NCBI GenBank assembly: GCA_021927905.1
Contig: BLLK01000047.1
Span: 1,426,001-1,490,000 of the forward strand
Reading direction: 5' to 3'
From: Chaetoceros tenuissimus
Lineage: Eukaryota; Bacillariophyta; Thalassiosirophyceae; Chaetocerotales; Chaetocerotaceae
DNA: 64,000 nt
The notes below the pieces were generated by a model. The model was not told the origin of the DNA. It ran no database searches and was given only the letters and a program-made list of their open reading frames with translations. Each line of letters starts with the position of its first letter. The first letter of the stretch is position 1. Position numbers and translations under genes: made by a program. Positions 50,047-60,714 of the stretch are shown here, one piece after another.

Positions 50047-51175
50047 TCTTGGATTCTACAAATGCAAAAGGAAGGACGATTTCATAATTGGCTTGTAGAT
50101 GCAAAATATTGGGAGGTTCCCCGTGATTGTTTTTGAATCTGGGCTAACTGAGGCGATAGTTGTATGTGTATCAGATCCATTGAGGAATTGGCAGATTGTC
50201 AGTAGTAACTGGCTGTTGAAGATTTGCACAGAGAAGTTGTTGATAAGGTTGAAATTTCATCCAAAAAGACTCCAGGTGCTTTTCTTCATCGTTGTGTAGA
50301 TTGATGGTTTGAGTCTGGATCCATTTGATAAGAAGGAGAAAATCGAGAAGGGATTTGATTCCCACCAGCTTAGTTTATTGTTGAAGGTTTAGATGAGACT
50401 CGCTGATTATTCTTGCAACTTCATTTGTCTGATAAACCAGCATTCCAAAATTTGATCATCAATGATCTTCTACGAGTACGAGCTGGAAATGGAAAGAAAA
50501 TGTCTAAGCGTCTTAAGATCTACGTAGGTCTAAGTTCTTGTTCTCAAAAAGTATGGAGCTGATGTAGCTCATCAACTCTCATGTCTATGTGTAGAATCTT
50601 TGAAGTTCAAGTAGAAAGATGTACTTGGAATAGTTGAGTAGCAATCCATCCATGGTACAAGGCATTGCGTTTCATGATGCAAGATATCGAAAGATTTCAG
50701 TCGACGGGCGTAAATTTGTTGTTTGCGGATCCACTAACCCAACAGATATCTGGATCTCTGCTGCTACCCATAAATTGATCAAATTTTTACACGAAGAGAT
50801 TCAAGAATACAGATTTTAAAATATTTTCCCGGAGTCGGTTAGATTCATCGTTCAACTTACCAAGTGGTATTTATATCTTAACCGTGATTGTCTCAATGGC
50901 ACATCGGGAGATTATGTGAATACAGAGGACCGGTTATCACACCTGCTATGGCACCATTTACTTTGAAAAGAATGAGACAGATCTTCTCATCGAGGTTGCT
51001 GTATCTACCTGCATTGAGGTATTCAAGGTATCTGTTCCACTTTCGAAGAGATTTGCTCCTTCGTGGAGTTTTGAGAATATCTCCTTTGGTGAGATCTGGC
51101 TTAATAAGGGATATCTGGTCTATCTGAAACCATTCTATGCACTTGATTCTTTATTTCAGTAAATGAGTAATATTG
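50047..51175 (+). pseudogene. Isoleucyl-tRNA synthetase relic (cytosolic type)
   Basis: No single frame is open, but successive frames spell IleRS blocks in the right order. These are GRFHNWLVDAKYWEVPRD (50070-50125), SIEELA and VEDLHREVVDKVEI (about 50170-50255), WFESGSI (50307), FIVEGLDETR (about 50377), LSDKPAFQNLIINDLL and GKKMSKRLKIY (KMSKR at 50497-50511), KKYGADVA (about 50550), PWYKALRFMMQDIERF (about 50650), IWISAATHKLIKFLHEEIQE (about 50745) and RFIVQLTKWYLYLNRDCLNG (about 50842), then AMAPFT (about 50945). Stops and shifts separate the blocks. The 5' third and the true C-terminus are missing. This is a dead duplicate; a working copy should exist elsewhere. Confidence 0.85.
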
Positions 51176-54100
51176 CAACTTTATCACCAAACTTTACACA
51201 TTCTTCCTCCTTCGCATCAGAGAAACGGTATTAGTCTTTGATCAGTCTTCGGTCGAGTTGTCATGTCTAAAATCCACTGTTGTTTGGCAAGTTTTCTATG
51301 CATTTCAATGGAAGGAAGCATCATTAGTAAAGAATGTAACATTTGTTGCAAAGTCGAAGATTGAAACTTGATGAGTCTGTTGTCTGGAAAGTTATCTATT
51401 CACATGTAGCCTTTCATCGCATTTGTATAATCATATTGAAGCTATTTGTATGGTATAGGTCTCTCTTGGCAAGTATTTTCACTTTTAAATACACTTGAAT
51501 GTTGAAAATCTGCATGGCTTGGTAAATCTTTGAATGAAAACTGATTAAAGCAAAAGGTCTTCTGTACAGTCATTACTGATGGCGAACTTGTAGAGAAGGT
51601 ATCTAAAAACAAGTCCATAAATTCGAATGGAATAAGTATAAGATTGAAAGCAGATTTGCTAATTTAATACTATGTAAAAGATGAAGTAGCTATTGATGAT
51701 TCTGCATCTCTTTCTGATCTACTAGAGACTTTCTATTGATATACGATATGGAAAATCATTTGATCATCTTTAGGCATATATAAGGAAAGGTGAAAATCTT
51801 ACAAGAAGGATAGTGGCAAAGAGTCAAAGAACACACTAAATGCGATGAAGATGTTTCTATTTTATTTGAGAATTGCTGCTGTCAATGGTGCAGTAAAATC
51901 ATTTTTTTGTTGTTGCATGTTCATGTTAGCTTCATAATTCGAAACTGTGAGTATTCGTCAAAATCGAGAACAGAATTTGTCTGAGGAAGAACCGAACTCT
52001 TCTTTGAAGACTAAAGATTTGGCTCAGATATTAAATTGGAGAAACTCACTGAAGGAAGAACTGATTGTCTGGTTGCTAGGACCAGCAAAAAAAAGAAGCT
52101 GCAAACGGTATTTTTTGACGAAAATACAACACTCAATATGAATGATTTTTGAGTATCTTTCTTCCAAGGAATGTTTGATATTGTCATCAACTTTCCACAT
52201 TTCGATTTCATTCTTTTTTCTGAATCTTACAAATATGACTTTAGCAAAACTGTAAACTCTAAATTTCAGCGCAGATACATGTACACACACGGTGTAAAAT
52301 CCGAGTCGTCTCTTTCAGTCATGCCTGCGATTGCTTGAACATTATGAAATGTATCATTCTTGTTACAATTTCTCTATCCGATGGCTGAATACTTTGATAA
52401 AAAGAGGGAAGCAAATGTTCTCAAAAGTAGCAATGTGTAGACGGCAGTAGTGTTCCGTTGTTATGGATATGAAATTCGGTTGGGTTAGATTGTTCTTCAG
52501 GGAATAACCTATGCGGATGCTTTTTTCGTCTCTTCTAACGGTTTCGTGTACATCTGACTTGATTCAGATGATGCGTGAGGTGATAGTGAGTATAAGAGAT
52601 ACATGCTGGCTGAGTAAAGGGAATAACATACCTGCCTGATAATCTAATCTACTGTTGGCTGGATATGAAATTCGGTCACATGCCGACGCTCTTATTGTTT
52701 TGTACTAGTTTTTTTCCTCCTTGCTTTAGTAGAATTAAACATATGAATGATAGAAAACAAATGATGTTCTGTTCGTTTTCTCTCTTAAAGGATTCCCCTC
52801 AGTTTTACGCATCATATATTGCATTTGTTGTGTGTTGTGCTATTTTGAAAACGACATTTTGTTGCAACATTTTGTGTCGACATCCTGTGCTTTTTTATCT
52901 ATTGCTTTTACGTACTATACAAATATATGTTCTTGCATTACGTCATCAACACTATGTAGACATGACAAAAGTAGGTTTTTGACTTCATAATAGGCTATTG
53001 TTTCACTGACGTAAGACTGACGTAAGACGAACATCAACTCAAAACTACAGTACTCAAACATTACGGCAGACAACATCTTCACATATTTTCCATACAATTC
53101 AAAACAACCAACAGCACTTTGTTGCGAGTCAAGTTCTCAAAATGAAGCAGAGCAGTTCCTTTTAAAATATAATAGGGACATCCTGAAAAGATCTGCTTGT
53201 ATTCAACTGGTTTACACACAAACCAAAAGGCATTCTCAGTGGTCGACAGTAGTAGTAGAGACGTATTGACTGTGTATTGCTGAGTAGATATGCAGTTCAA
53301 ACAATGCCAAAAAGCCGCCTTGCTCGTGAATCTTGTGGTAGGTCTATCATGCATGAATGAAAATAAGGGCCAATCAAAGCTCTCATAGAAGAGATATTTG
53401 AGCAGCAAAACCAACAAGGTTTTCATCCCGAAACCAGTGAAAAATTGCCGGAAAAAAATTCAAATCAAAGGTGACGTCACGCTGACATGTCGAAAAGGTT
53501 AAATAACACTAAACTAAAATACGTTAAGAAACGAGTACTTGTACATACTAGGATCCATTTTTGGGGCAGCGCCCCGATATTCCTCCTCCGCGTCATATAC
53601 GTTAAAGAGCCAGTAATGCCCTATTGGAGACCTACATTTTTTTTTTGAATTTTGTCGCAGAAACGAAATTTCCAAACCTAATATCAACTCCATTTCAGAA
53701 TATGCTGTATTGATAGTAGCAACTAGAAATCTTCATATCTATATTAACTAGGGACAATATAGGGTTTTGGAATTGTGCTCTTGTGTATGGAGATATAAGA
53801 GCACAAACACATTTATCGTTTTTTGCAGACTGTCGCAGAAATTAATTCAAAACATATTCAAGCGAAATTATGCATATTGACAAGTCAATTCCTCGCTTTT
53901 TGTCACATTTAAGGTTTGAATCAATGGGATTGAAAATACATACCATACTATCTTACGTTACGTAGTTGCCCTGCCCTTAATTGCGACGGTGTGAGCGCTT
54001 CAGCGCGGGGGACACAACCGGCTTCTTGGAAGCTTGTTGCACAAATCAAACAGGTTTTGGCTTGCCAATCAAAGGGGTGAAAGGCGCGGCCCCACTTTGC

Positions 54101-54243
54101 ACCGCAACCTGATTATTTGAATTTTGCGTTCCTTTCAGTATGTTTGGTACTGTGTAAAATACCCATCTGAACAAAAAACAAAGTTGAAAGTGATGAAGGC
54201 TGAGCTACCTTTAATTCAACATAATATATCATAGCTTATCAAG
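51176..54243. other. Gene-poor 3-kb stretch
   Basis: Only short ORFs (under 120 codons) without recognisable motifs. Part of 51180-52300 may be the faded C-terminal end of the IleRS relic. Between 52480 and 52680 the motif GGATATGAAATTCGGT occurs twice. A perfect TGACGTCA site is at 53472-53479, a GGGGC-AGC-GCCCC hairpin at 53563-53575, and an island richer in G+C than its surroundings at about 53990-54105 includes GCGC-TTCA-GCGC. Confidence 0.4.
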
Positions 54244-57200
54244 ATGAAAGTATCTGTTTCAATTCTCGCCTTTTGGTTGTATTCCTTCAGTGCATGTACA
54301 AAAATACTTGCTGAAACACAGCAAGGTGAATGCGCAGTGGATTCGGAAACAGGGGAGTGCAAAGCATCATCAATTAAAGCTACGGCCTATGACGATGATG
54401 ACGACGATTATGAACCAATTGATGAATTCCCTGAATGTGCTGAGTGGGCAAAAGATGGTGAATGCACTGTGAATCCAAAGTAAGTGACAGTTTTGTGCAA
54501 TGCTGGCATTTTTATAACTCTTTGTTGCAAAATTTCTAATACTTACTTTTCAAAGTTTCATGAGTTCAAAATGCATCAAATCCTGTTCTCTTTACCGTAG
54601 ACGAGACTCTCCACCTCATCGAAGAGGTCCTTACAGAGCATTTATGCCTTCTGATACATGTCAGCTTTATATGGCAGAATCATCAATTCCAAATTCTGGT
54701 CTAGGAATGTACACTGCTGTACCCATCTCCCAAAATAGAATGATTTTTCATCCTGACATTGTGGTCAACTATTTTGATTTTCAATACCATAATAACATTG
54801 CAAATGAACATTTTCAAAACGTCAAATATGGTGCTGAGATCGAGAAGCTTGTTGAGGGAAAGAAGGATAATGATGCAAGCTGTAGAAAATGGGCTATAGA
54901 AGGCGAATGCGATGCTAATTCAAAATACATGTTGAATTCTTGCAGTAAATCTTGTGTGTTGATGGAAGCTGGAGTGTTGAAAGAAGTCGATGAAAAGTTC
55001 TGGGTACCTGATGATTACTATTGGGATGCAGGAAATACTGAATCAGATTATGAAGCTGATGTCGTATCAGCATTGGTTCCTGGTCTGGGTGCATTGGCAA
55101 ATTCTCATACTGGTTTGGTAAATGCTCACATGCAAAGAGGTAGAGTTGACGCTACCTCCTTTCATCGATCGAAAGATCCCGGTATAGGTGCATTCTCAAA
55201 CTTTCATAATCTTGGCTATATGGCAAAAGAAAACATTCCAGCTGGTATGGAACTATTTGTAGAATATGGAGACGAATGGTTCTCTGGGCGTGAGTGGAAG
55301 TTTGGACCAATCCCCCTAAGCTGGCATTTTGAGGAAGCTGATAGGATTGTGAATGAGTTCTGGAGTCATGCTGATGAAGTTAGTGTTGACGGCTTTGCTG
55401 AAGATTTGTTTCAAACTACAAAAGAACTAATAACGGATGTAAAGCTTTCCATGGCAATGCCTGCTTCACTGCAAAACGCTGAAACTGCAAGACATAATGG
55501 AACTGCAATTTTAAGTGTCCCTAATGCAATTCGATCTCAGGAATGGCTACAAGAAAATGGCATTTGTCTTGACAACATAGTATCTATTCAATCAGGGGTT
55601 CAACAAGCTGGGAGAGGGGCGGCAGCAACTAGGAACTTGAAGAAAGGAGAAGTCATTGCCCCATTGCCTGTTATTCATATGGACAGAAGGAGGTTGAGGA
55701 TGTTTGTACATGATGAAGATTCAGAGGACCCTCCTGTTGAAAAGGCAGAACAACTGATTGTTAATTACTCCTATGGTCATAAGGATTCCTCGCTCCTACT
55801 TTTCCCGTACTCTCCTGTTGTTAATTTTATCAATAACAACTTGGACAAGACTAAAGTCAATGCAAGAGTGCGCTGGTCTACAAGCCGATATCATGCCAAG
55901 GACTGGGAAGATCTTACTACCGATGAAGTACTTGATGAGAAACGCACTGGTCTCATGTTAGAAATTGTAGCGACCAAAGATATTGAGCAAAGCGATGAAA
56001 TTTTTTTGGACTACGGAGAGGATTGGGATCAAGCATGGAACGATTATCTCAAATCATGGAAACCTGTTGAAGACGATTACTTGCCACTCCACATGTTGAA
56101 TAGTCGAGAAAATATCTTGACAAAGTCGGAGCAAGCAAAGCATCCGCTCCCGTCTAATGCAATGACGATTTGTTTTATTCACGCAATAACTGAAATGCCC
56201 GGAGGAGGAAAGGTCAGTTATAGTGACCACGCATCAGCTTTGGATGCATTCAGGCATACCCAAGAATGCGAAATAGAACGAAGATATGAAGAGATTGACG
56301 AAAAGACAGGCAAACTAACAACTCTTTATGATGTGAAAGTCAAAATTGGAACTAAAGAAAACCGAAACTCAAATGCAGGAAAGGCTACAGTCACAGGAGT
56401 GCCTAGGAAGGCAATTGAGTATGTAGATACACCATACTCTTCAGATCAACATCTACCACATTTATTTCGACATCCTATTCACATACCCGATGAAATCTTC
56501 CCTCAAAAATGGAGAGACCTCGCAGATGGAAGCATAGATGATGGACAAGAATTTGTTCATGACACTGTAGAGGCAGCTTGGGAGAACGAACAAGGTGCGT
56601 TTGAACAATGTCAATTTTGGCTTGCAGAATCATCCATTCCGAACAGTGGAATGGGTTTGTATACTGGGGTGAAGCTTCGTCCAGGTGATTTCTCTCTGAA
56701 GGAAATTATCATTCCAATTCATGATCGTGAACAGAATACTAAACTCCGCTGTGATTTATCTCCTTTCACTTGTAAACAGATCAATAAATGGTTGATTGAA
56801 GATTATGAATGGAGTGATAGTTTGGGATGGGCTAGACATGAAGCAAAGGAGACATTCTTTGCAAATCCAGGTTTTGGAAGTATTCCGAACCATCACGTTG
56901 GAATGTCGTCTGCATGCCCGCAGATATCTTTGAAAAGCAATGGTAATCTACATAGATCAAGAGATGCTGCTTCTGGTTCGATTTCTCCCTACGATTCACT
57001 GTCATTTGAAATAACTCGACATGTTGAAGCAGGACAAGAGCTGTTCATAAACTATGGAGAAGGTGAGTTGTTTTAATTCTTTATCTCTCACTATTTTATT
57101 GCTTGTCTTCAATTCACATCCAAAATAAAATGCTGATTCAGGATATTTTGATGACAAACCTCAATATACCAACATGACAAAACGGTATGAGTTTCTTCAA

Positions 57201-58388
57201 GCAAACAAAATTGCAGAAAAATTTCTCCATCAAATGGATATCATGCAAATCACGAGTCAAACGGACATTCAAAAAGAATGGATATTTGAAAGAAAAGAAT
57301 TCATTTCCTCTAGAAAAATATTAGATCTGCTTCCGATAGATTCGAGGGAACTACAACGTCTCGTTTCGTTAGGATCAGCTCTATACAATTCTCCAACATC
57401 TTCAAGGTCGATTGACTGGCTGCAAGAGAATGGACGCTGCTTAGATAAGATCAAAGTGGGTAATTCTACTATTCATGGTGCAGGTAGAGGGGCTTTTGCT
57501 ACTAGATTTATAAAGAAGGGTGAAACTATTTCCACTAGTCCTGTTTTACAACACAAGCGTGATGCTATGGATATGTTTCAAAAAGTAAAGATTCCTAGTG
57601 GCTACGTGACAAAACAGGTGTCAAAACAACTCATTCTCAATTACATGATAGGACACAGGCAATCTTCTCTTTTATTATTCCCCATAGCTCCTTCTGTGAA
57701 CGCCATCAATCATGGAAAGGGGCAAGATGTGAACGCCATCGTCAGATGGTCGTCCTTCTGTCATCATAAGTCAGAATGGCTACATAAAAATGTTGACGAA
57801 ATCCTGTCAATAGAACAATCAGGCCTTTTCGTAGACTATATTGCAACTAGAGATATTCAACCTGGAGAGGAAATTTTGATTAACTATGGAGTTGACTTTG
57901 AAGATGCATGGCAGAGGCATGTATCTTCATACAAACCTTCTCCTGAATTTACTGCTTATCGTTCAGCCTTCGAGTTCAAGTCAAAGGATGGATACCTCCG
58001 AACAATTAGTGAAGAACCCTATCCAGATAATGTTGAAGTGCGTTGCACAGTTCCCCAAAAGAATTGGTATTTCAATGCAAAAAGGACTACTTTTCAGTCA
58101 CAAGAAGCATTGATCTGGGAGAAGAACGAACCAGATTTGCACATATTGGGCTTCGATATGGCTGAATCTTGTCAAATCCTAGAGCGCCATTATGATAGCG
58201 ACAAAGAATGTTTTGTTTATACAGTACAAGTATCAAAATCGCCATACGGATCTTTTATCATGACTCAAGTGCAAAATGTATACCTAGTTGATAAAAAGTA
58301 CACAACAGACGTTTTCCTTCCAGGTGCATTCCGTCATGAAATTCATGTCGATGATTTGTTTCCAGAACATTGGTTAGATATAAAGTAA
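54244..58388 (+). CDS. Secreted or ER protein with two ShKT units and four SET-like domains
   Basis: Three exons (54244-54479, 54556-57062, 57142-58388), introns of 76 and 79 bp, 1,329 residues. A signal peptide (MKVSVSILAFWLYSFSA) leads to an acidic stretch, then a ShKT motif with its cysteines at about 65-89 across intron 1 (CAEWAKDGECTVNPNFMSSK). SET-like domain A begins LYMAESSIPNSGLGMYTAV and ends LFVEYGDEW (316-320), with a second ShKT unit (188-212, CRKWAIEGECDANSKYM) inserted within it. Domain B has GRGAAATRNLKKGEVI and IFLDYGEDW. Domain C repeats WLAESSIPNSGMGLYTGV and LFINYGEG. Domain D has GRGAFATRFIKKGETI and ILINYGVDF. The A-B pair is thus duplicated as C-D. SET domains methylate lysines; lumenal location makes the target unclear. 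Confidence 0.75.
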
Positions 58389-58897
58389 ACACATGTACAA
58401 ATAATATTATATTGAAATGAAAATATGAATCTTGTGCAATGTACGTATCACGTCAACGACCAAAAATGAGACTCATTGAATCTTTTAGTTCAAGACGTAA
58501 CACGATTTACTCAGGAAAGTCCTTTTGTTTTTCCTTTTCTTTGCACCTAGTACTTTCCAGAATCATTAGTGATAGGGGGAGCACACAATGCTAACTCCTT
58601 ATAAATATTATGAGAATCAATCTTTATAGGAGGCAGTTTTCTGTCTTATACTTTTGAAACAAGTAAGGAAATCATTTACATGGTCAAAAAAGCTAAGTTT
58701 CGCGCAATACTTATCCACGACTGACTCCTCCGCATGAGCATGGAGCTCCTTAGTGCTCGTACTTGACAAAGGTACGATTTGTTCTCAACAAGACACATAC
58801 TCACTGTATTCTTAATGAAGGAATAGAAGATAACTATACCACATAATTGTCGACAACAAATCCTCACACTTACAAGCACATGGTAATAAGGAATAAA
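58389..58897. other. Intergenic, no gene recognised
   Basis: About 500 bp separating tandem genes. No motif recognised. Confidence 0.3.
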
Positions 58898-60562
58898 ATG
58901 AAGGGATCTAGTTTTCTTTTGAGCTGTTGTTTCATTTGGGTCAGCGGGGTTGAATCTCTCGACATGCAAAGGAGAATGACTTCGTCGTCTTCATCGATGA
59001 ACGAGAAAGATAATATCGCATACGGAACAAGAGTTTTGCAGAGCGAAGAATTGAAGGTTCAAAGAAGGAGAACAGATGAGTTATCGGTGGCATTCCCTTC
59101 CTTCACCATCACCATTGGACCAACGATGACTCCTCTATCTTCAGCTCAACAAAATGAGGTCAAATCAGTGATACAGTCTCTTGTACTCAATGAATTATCT
59201 CAGCAGGCTGTACTAGACATTCAAAGTGTTACTGTAGGGCCAATCTCTAGCATATTTCATACCCCAAGTATCCCAATAGATGAATGGAGAACAAAGATGT
59301 CAAAGACCGAAGTCATATTTGACGAAGGAATCATTACGTCCAACACTGCAAATGTATTGAAACCAGTGCAGATAGCGGAGTCAATCTCAAATGCTTTGGA
59401 TCAGCATTTGAAATCTGAAATTAGAGCAAACATTAGTAGTTTACAGTATACAACCATGGCAAACTTTTACATGGACATTCCAATCACAAAATCTCCTACA
59501 GCGAGCCCGAGTTTGAAGATAACTTCAGCTCCGACCTCATCTCCAAATGTACAAGCAACTGGTTTGCCAACAAAACAACCTACTCCTTTTCCAACGAAGA
59601 GTCCAACTTCCTCACCAACTTCTTTTCCTTCAAAACCTCCTGTGATACCTCCCACGGTATTAGTGACTTCCTCTCCAACAAATAATGATGATGAGACTGA
59701 TGCACCCACAAACAAATTTTCTCCTGTACCTGTAGATGATGATGACTATTATCAAGTAGAAGATGATGATAATGACATTGCTTCCACGAATAGATCTCAA
59801 AGATTCATTGCTCCAACTACAGCAGGAGCGGCAAGTGGATTGTTTATCATCGCTCTACTCATCATTATGCGAAAGAGGAAGAGACGAAATGGATCGTATT
59901 GTGGTAGTCCAGCTGGATTTGATGATGGAGATAGTACAGTCTCTCCTAGATCTGCATTTGCGCAGAATGATTACCAAGAATCATATGATATTTCCTCTTT
60001 GAGAAAGATTGATGAGTTTGTATTCCCAATGTGTCCGAGAAATTCAGAGCAAATATTGTTTGATCTAGAACAAAACAGTCCATCTGGAGATTCTTTCAAG
60101 GGTAAATATGCCCCTGTGAAAATCTCGCGTTTGGGTGCGTCGCCAAAAGAAGTTGACGATGCAACGAACAGTGTTTCTACCGGAACCATATCTGGAGAGT
60201 CTTTTGAGAATAAAGCGATGGGTATGAGCCCAGTCCGCAAGGGAGTTATGAATTCTTCGTCGGGGGGATCCGTAGCAACAGAAGTTTACGAGGATGACAA
60301 TGTAGATACTCGTAGAAGTTGTCTCGTGCCTACACCATTTTGTGTGTCAGAATATTTTGATCCTATTGATGAGGACGCTGTAGAGGAACCATTCTTGAAT
60401 AGACCTGAACCACTGAACAGGAACGAAGAATCAAGCATTTCTCGAGGAGGCTTCACTGTAGATTCAAATTGGAACCCAGATGATGTTGAAGCTGATTTCG
60501 ATCCTCCACAATTTCAGCCTTACTATGAACCTGATACCAATAGTGACACCCAAGAAATTTGA
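58898..60562 (+). CDS. Type I membrane protein with PT-rich stalk
   Basis: About 554 residues if the ATG at 58898 is used; an in-frame ATG at 58880 is an alternative. A signal peptide (MKGSSFLLSCCFIWVSGVES) is followed by an extracellular domain (about 60-185, FTITIGPTMTPLSSAQQNEV; VFDEG-type acid patch). A Pro/Thr/Ser-rich stalk comes next (PTKQPTPFPTKSPTSSPTSF), typical of diatom cell-wall or adhesive proteins, then an acidic stretch, one membrane span (AASGLFIIALLIIM) and a basic stop-transfer RKRKRR. The cytoplasmic tail of about 210 residues is Ser/Asp-rich with possible phosphosites. The family of the head domain is not known to me. Confidence 0.65.
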   Translation: MKGSSFLLSCCFIWVSGVESLDMQRRMTSSSSSMNEKDNIAYGTRVLQSEELKVQRRRTDELSVAFPSFTITIGPTMTPLSSAQQNEVKSVIQSLVLNELSQQAVLDIQSVTVGPISSIFHTPSIPIDEWRTKMSKTEVIFDEGIITSNTANVLKPVQIAESISNALDQHLKSEIRANISSLQYTTMANFYMDIPITKSPTASPSLKITSAPTSSPNVQATGLPTKQPTPFPTKSPTSSPTSFPSKPPVIPPTVLVTSSPTNNDDETDAPTNKFSPVPVDDDDYYQVEDDDNDIASTNRSQRFIAPTTAGAASGLFIIALLIIMRKRKRRNGSYCGSPAGFDDGDSTVSPRSAFAQNDYQESYDISSLRKIDEFVFPMCPRNSEQILFDLEQNSPSGDSFKGKYAPVKISRLGASPKEVDDATNSVSTGTISGESFENKAMGMSPVRKGVMNSSSGGSVATEVYEDDNVDTRRSCLVPTPFCVSEYFDPIDEDAVEEPFLNRPEPLNRNEESSISRGGFTVDSNWNPDDVEADFDPPQFQPYYEPDTNSDTQEI

Positions 60563-60714
60563 ATTTACTCTTTAGGAGAAAGAGCGGGATTATTTGTTGA
60601 ACATATTTTTTGTTATAGAATAAATAAAGATAGATCAATACCTTTATAATTAGAATACTTGTAAGAAAGCAAGTCAAATTCTAAAAGGATTGTAGCGAAG
60701 TAAACATTGTATTT

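Noticed and set aside
50634-50819. 61-codon ORF that looks protein-like
   Set aside because: It is one frame segment of the IleRS relic, not an independent gene.
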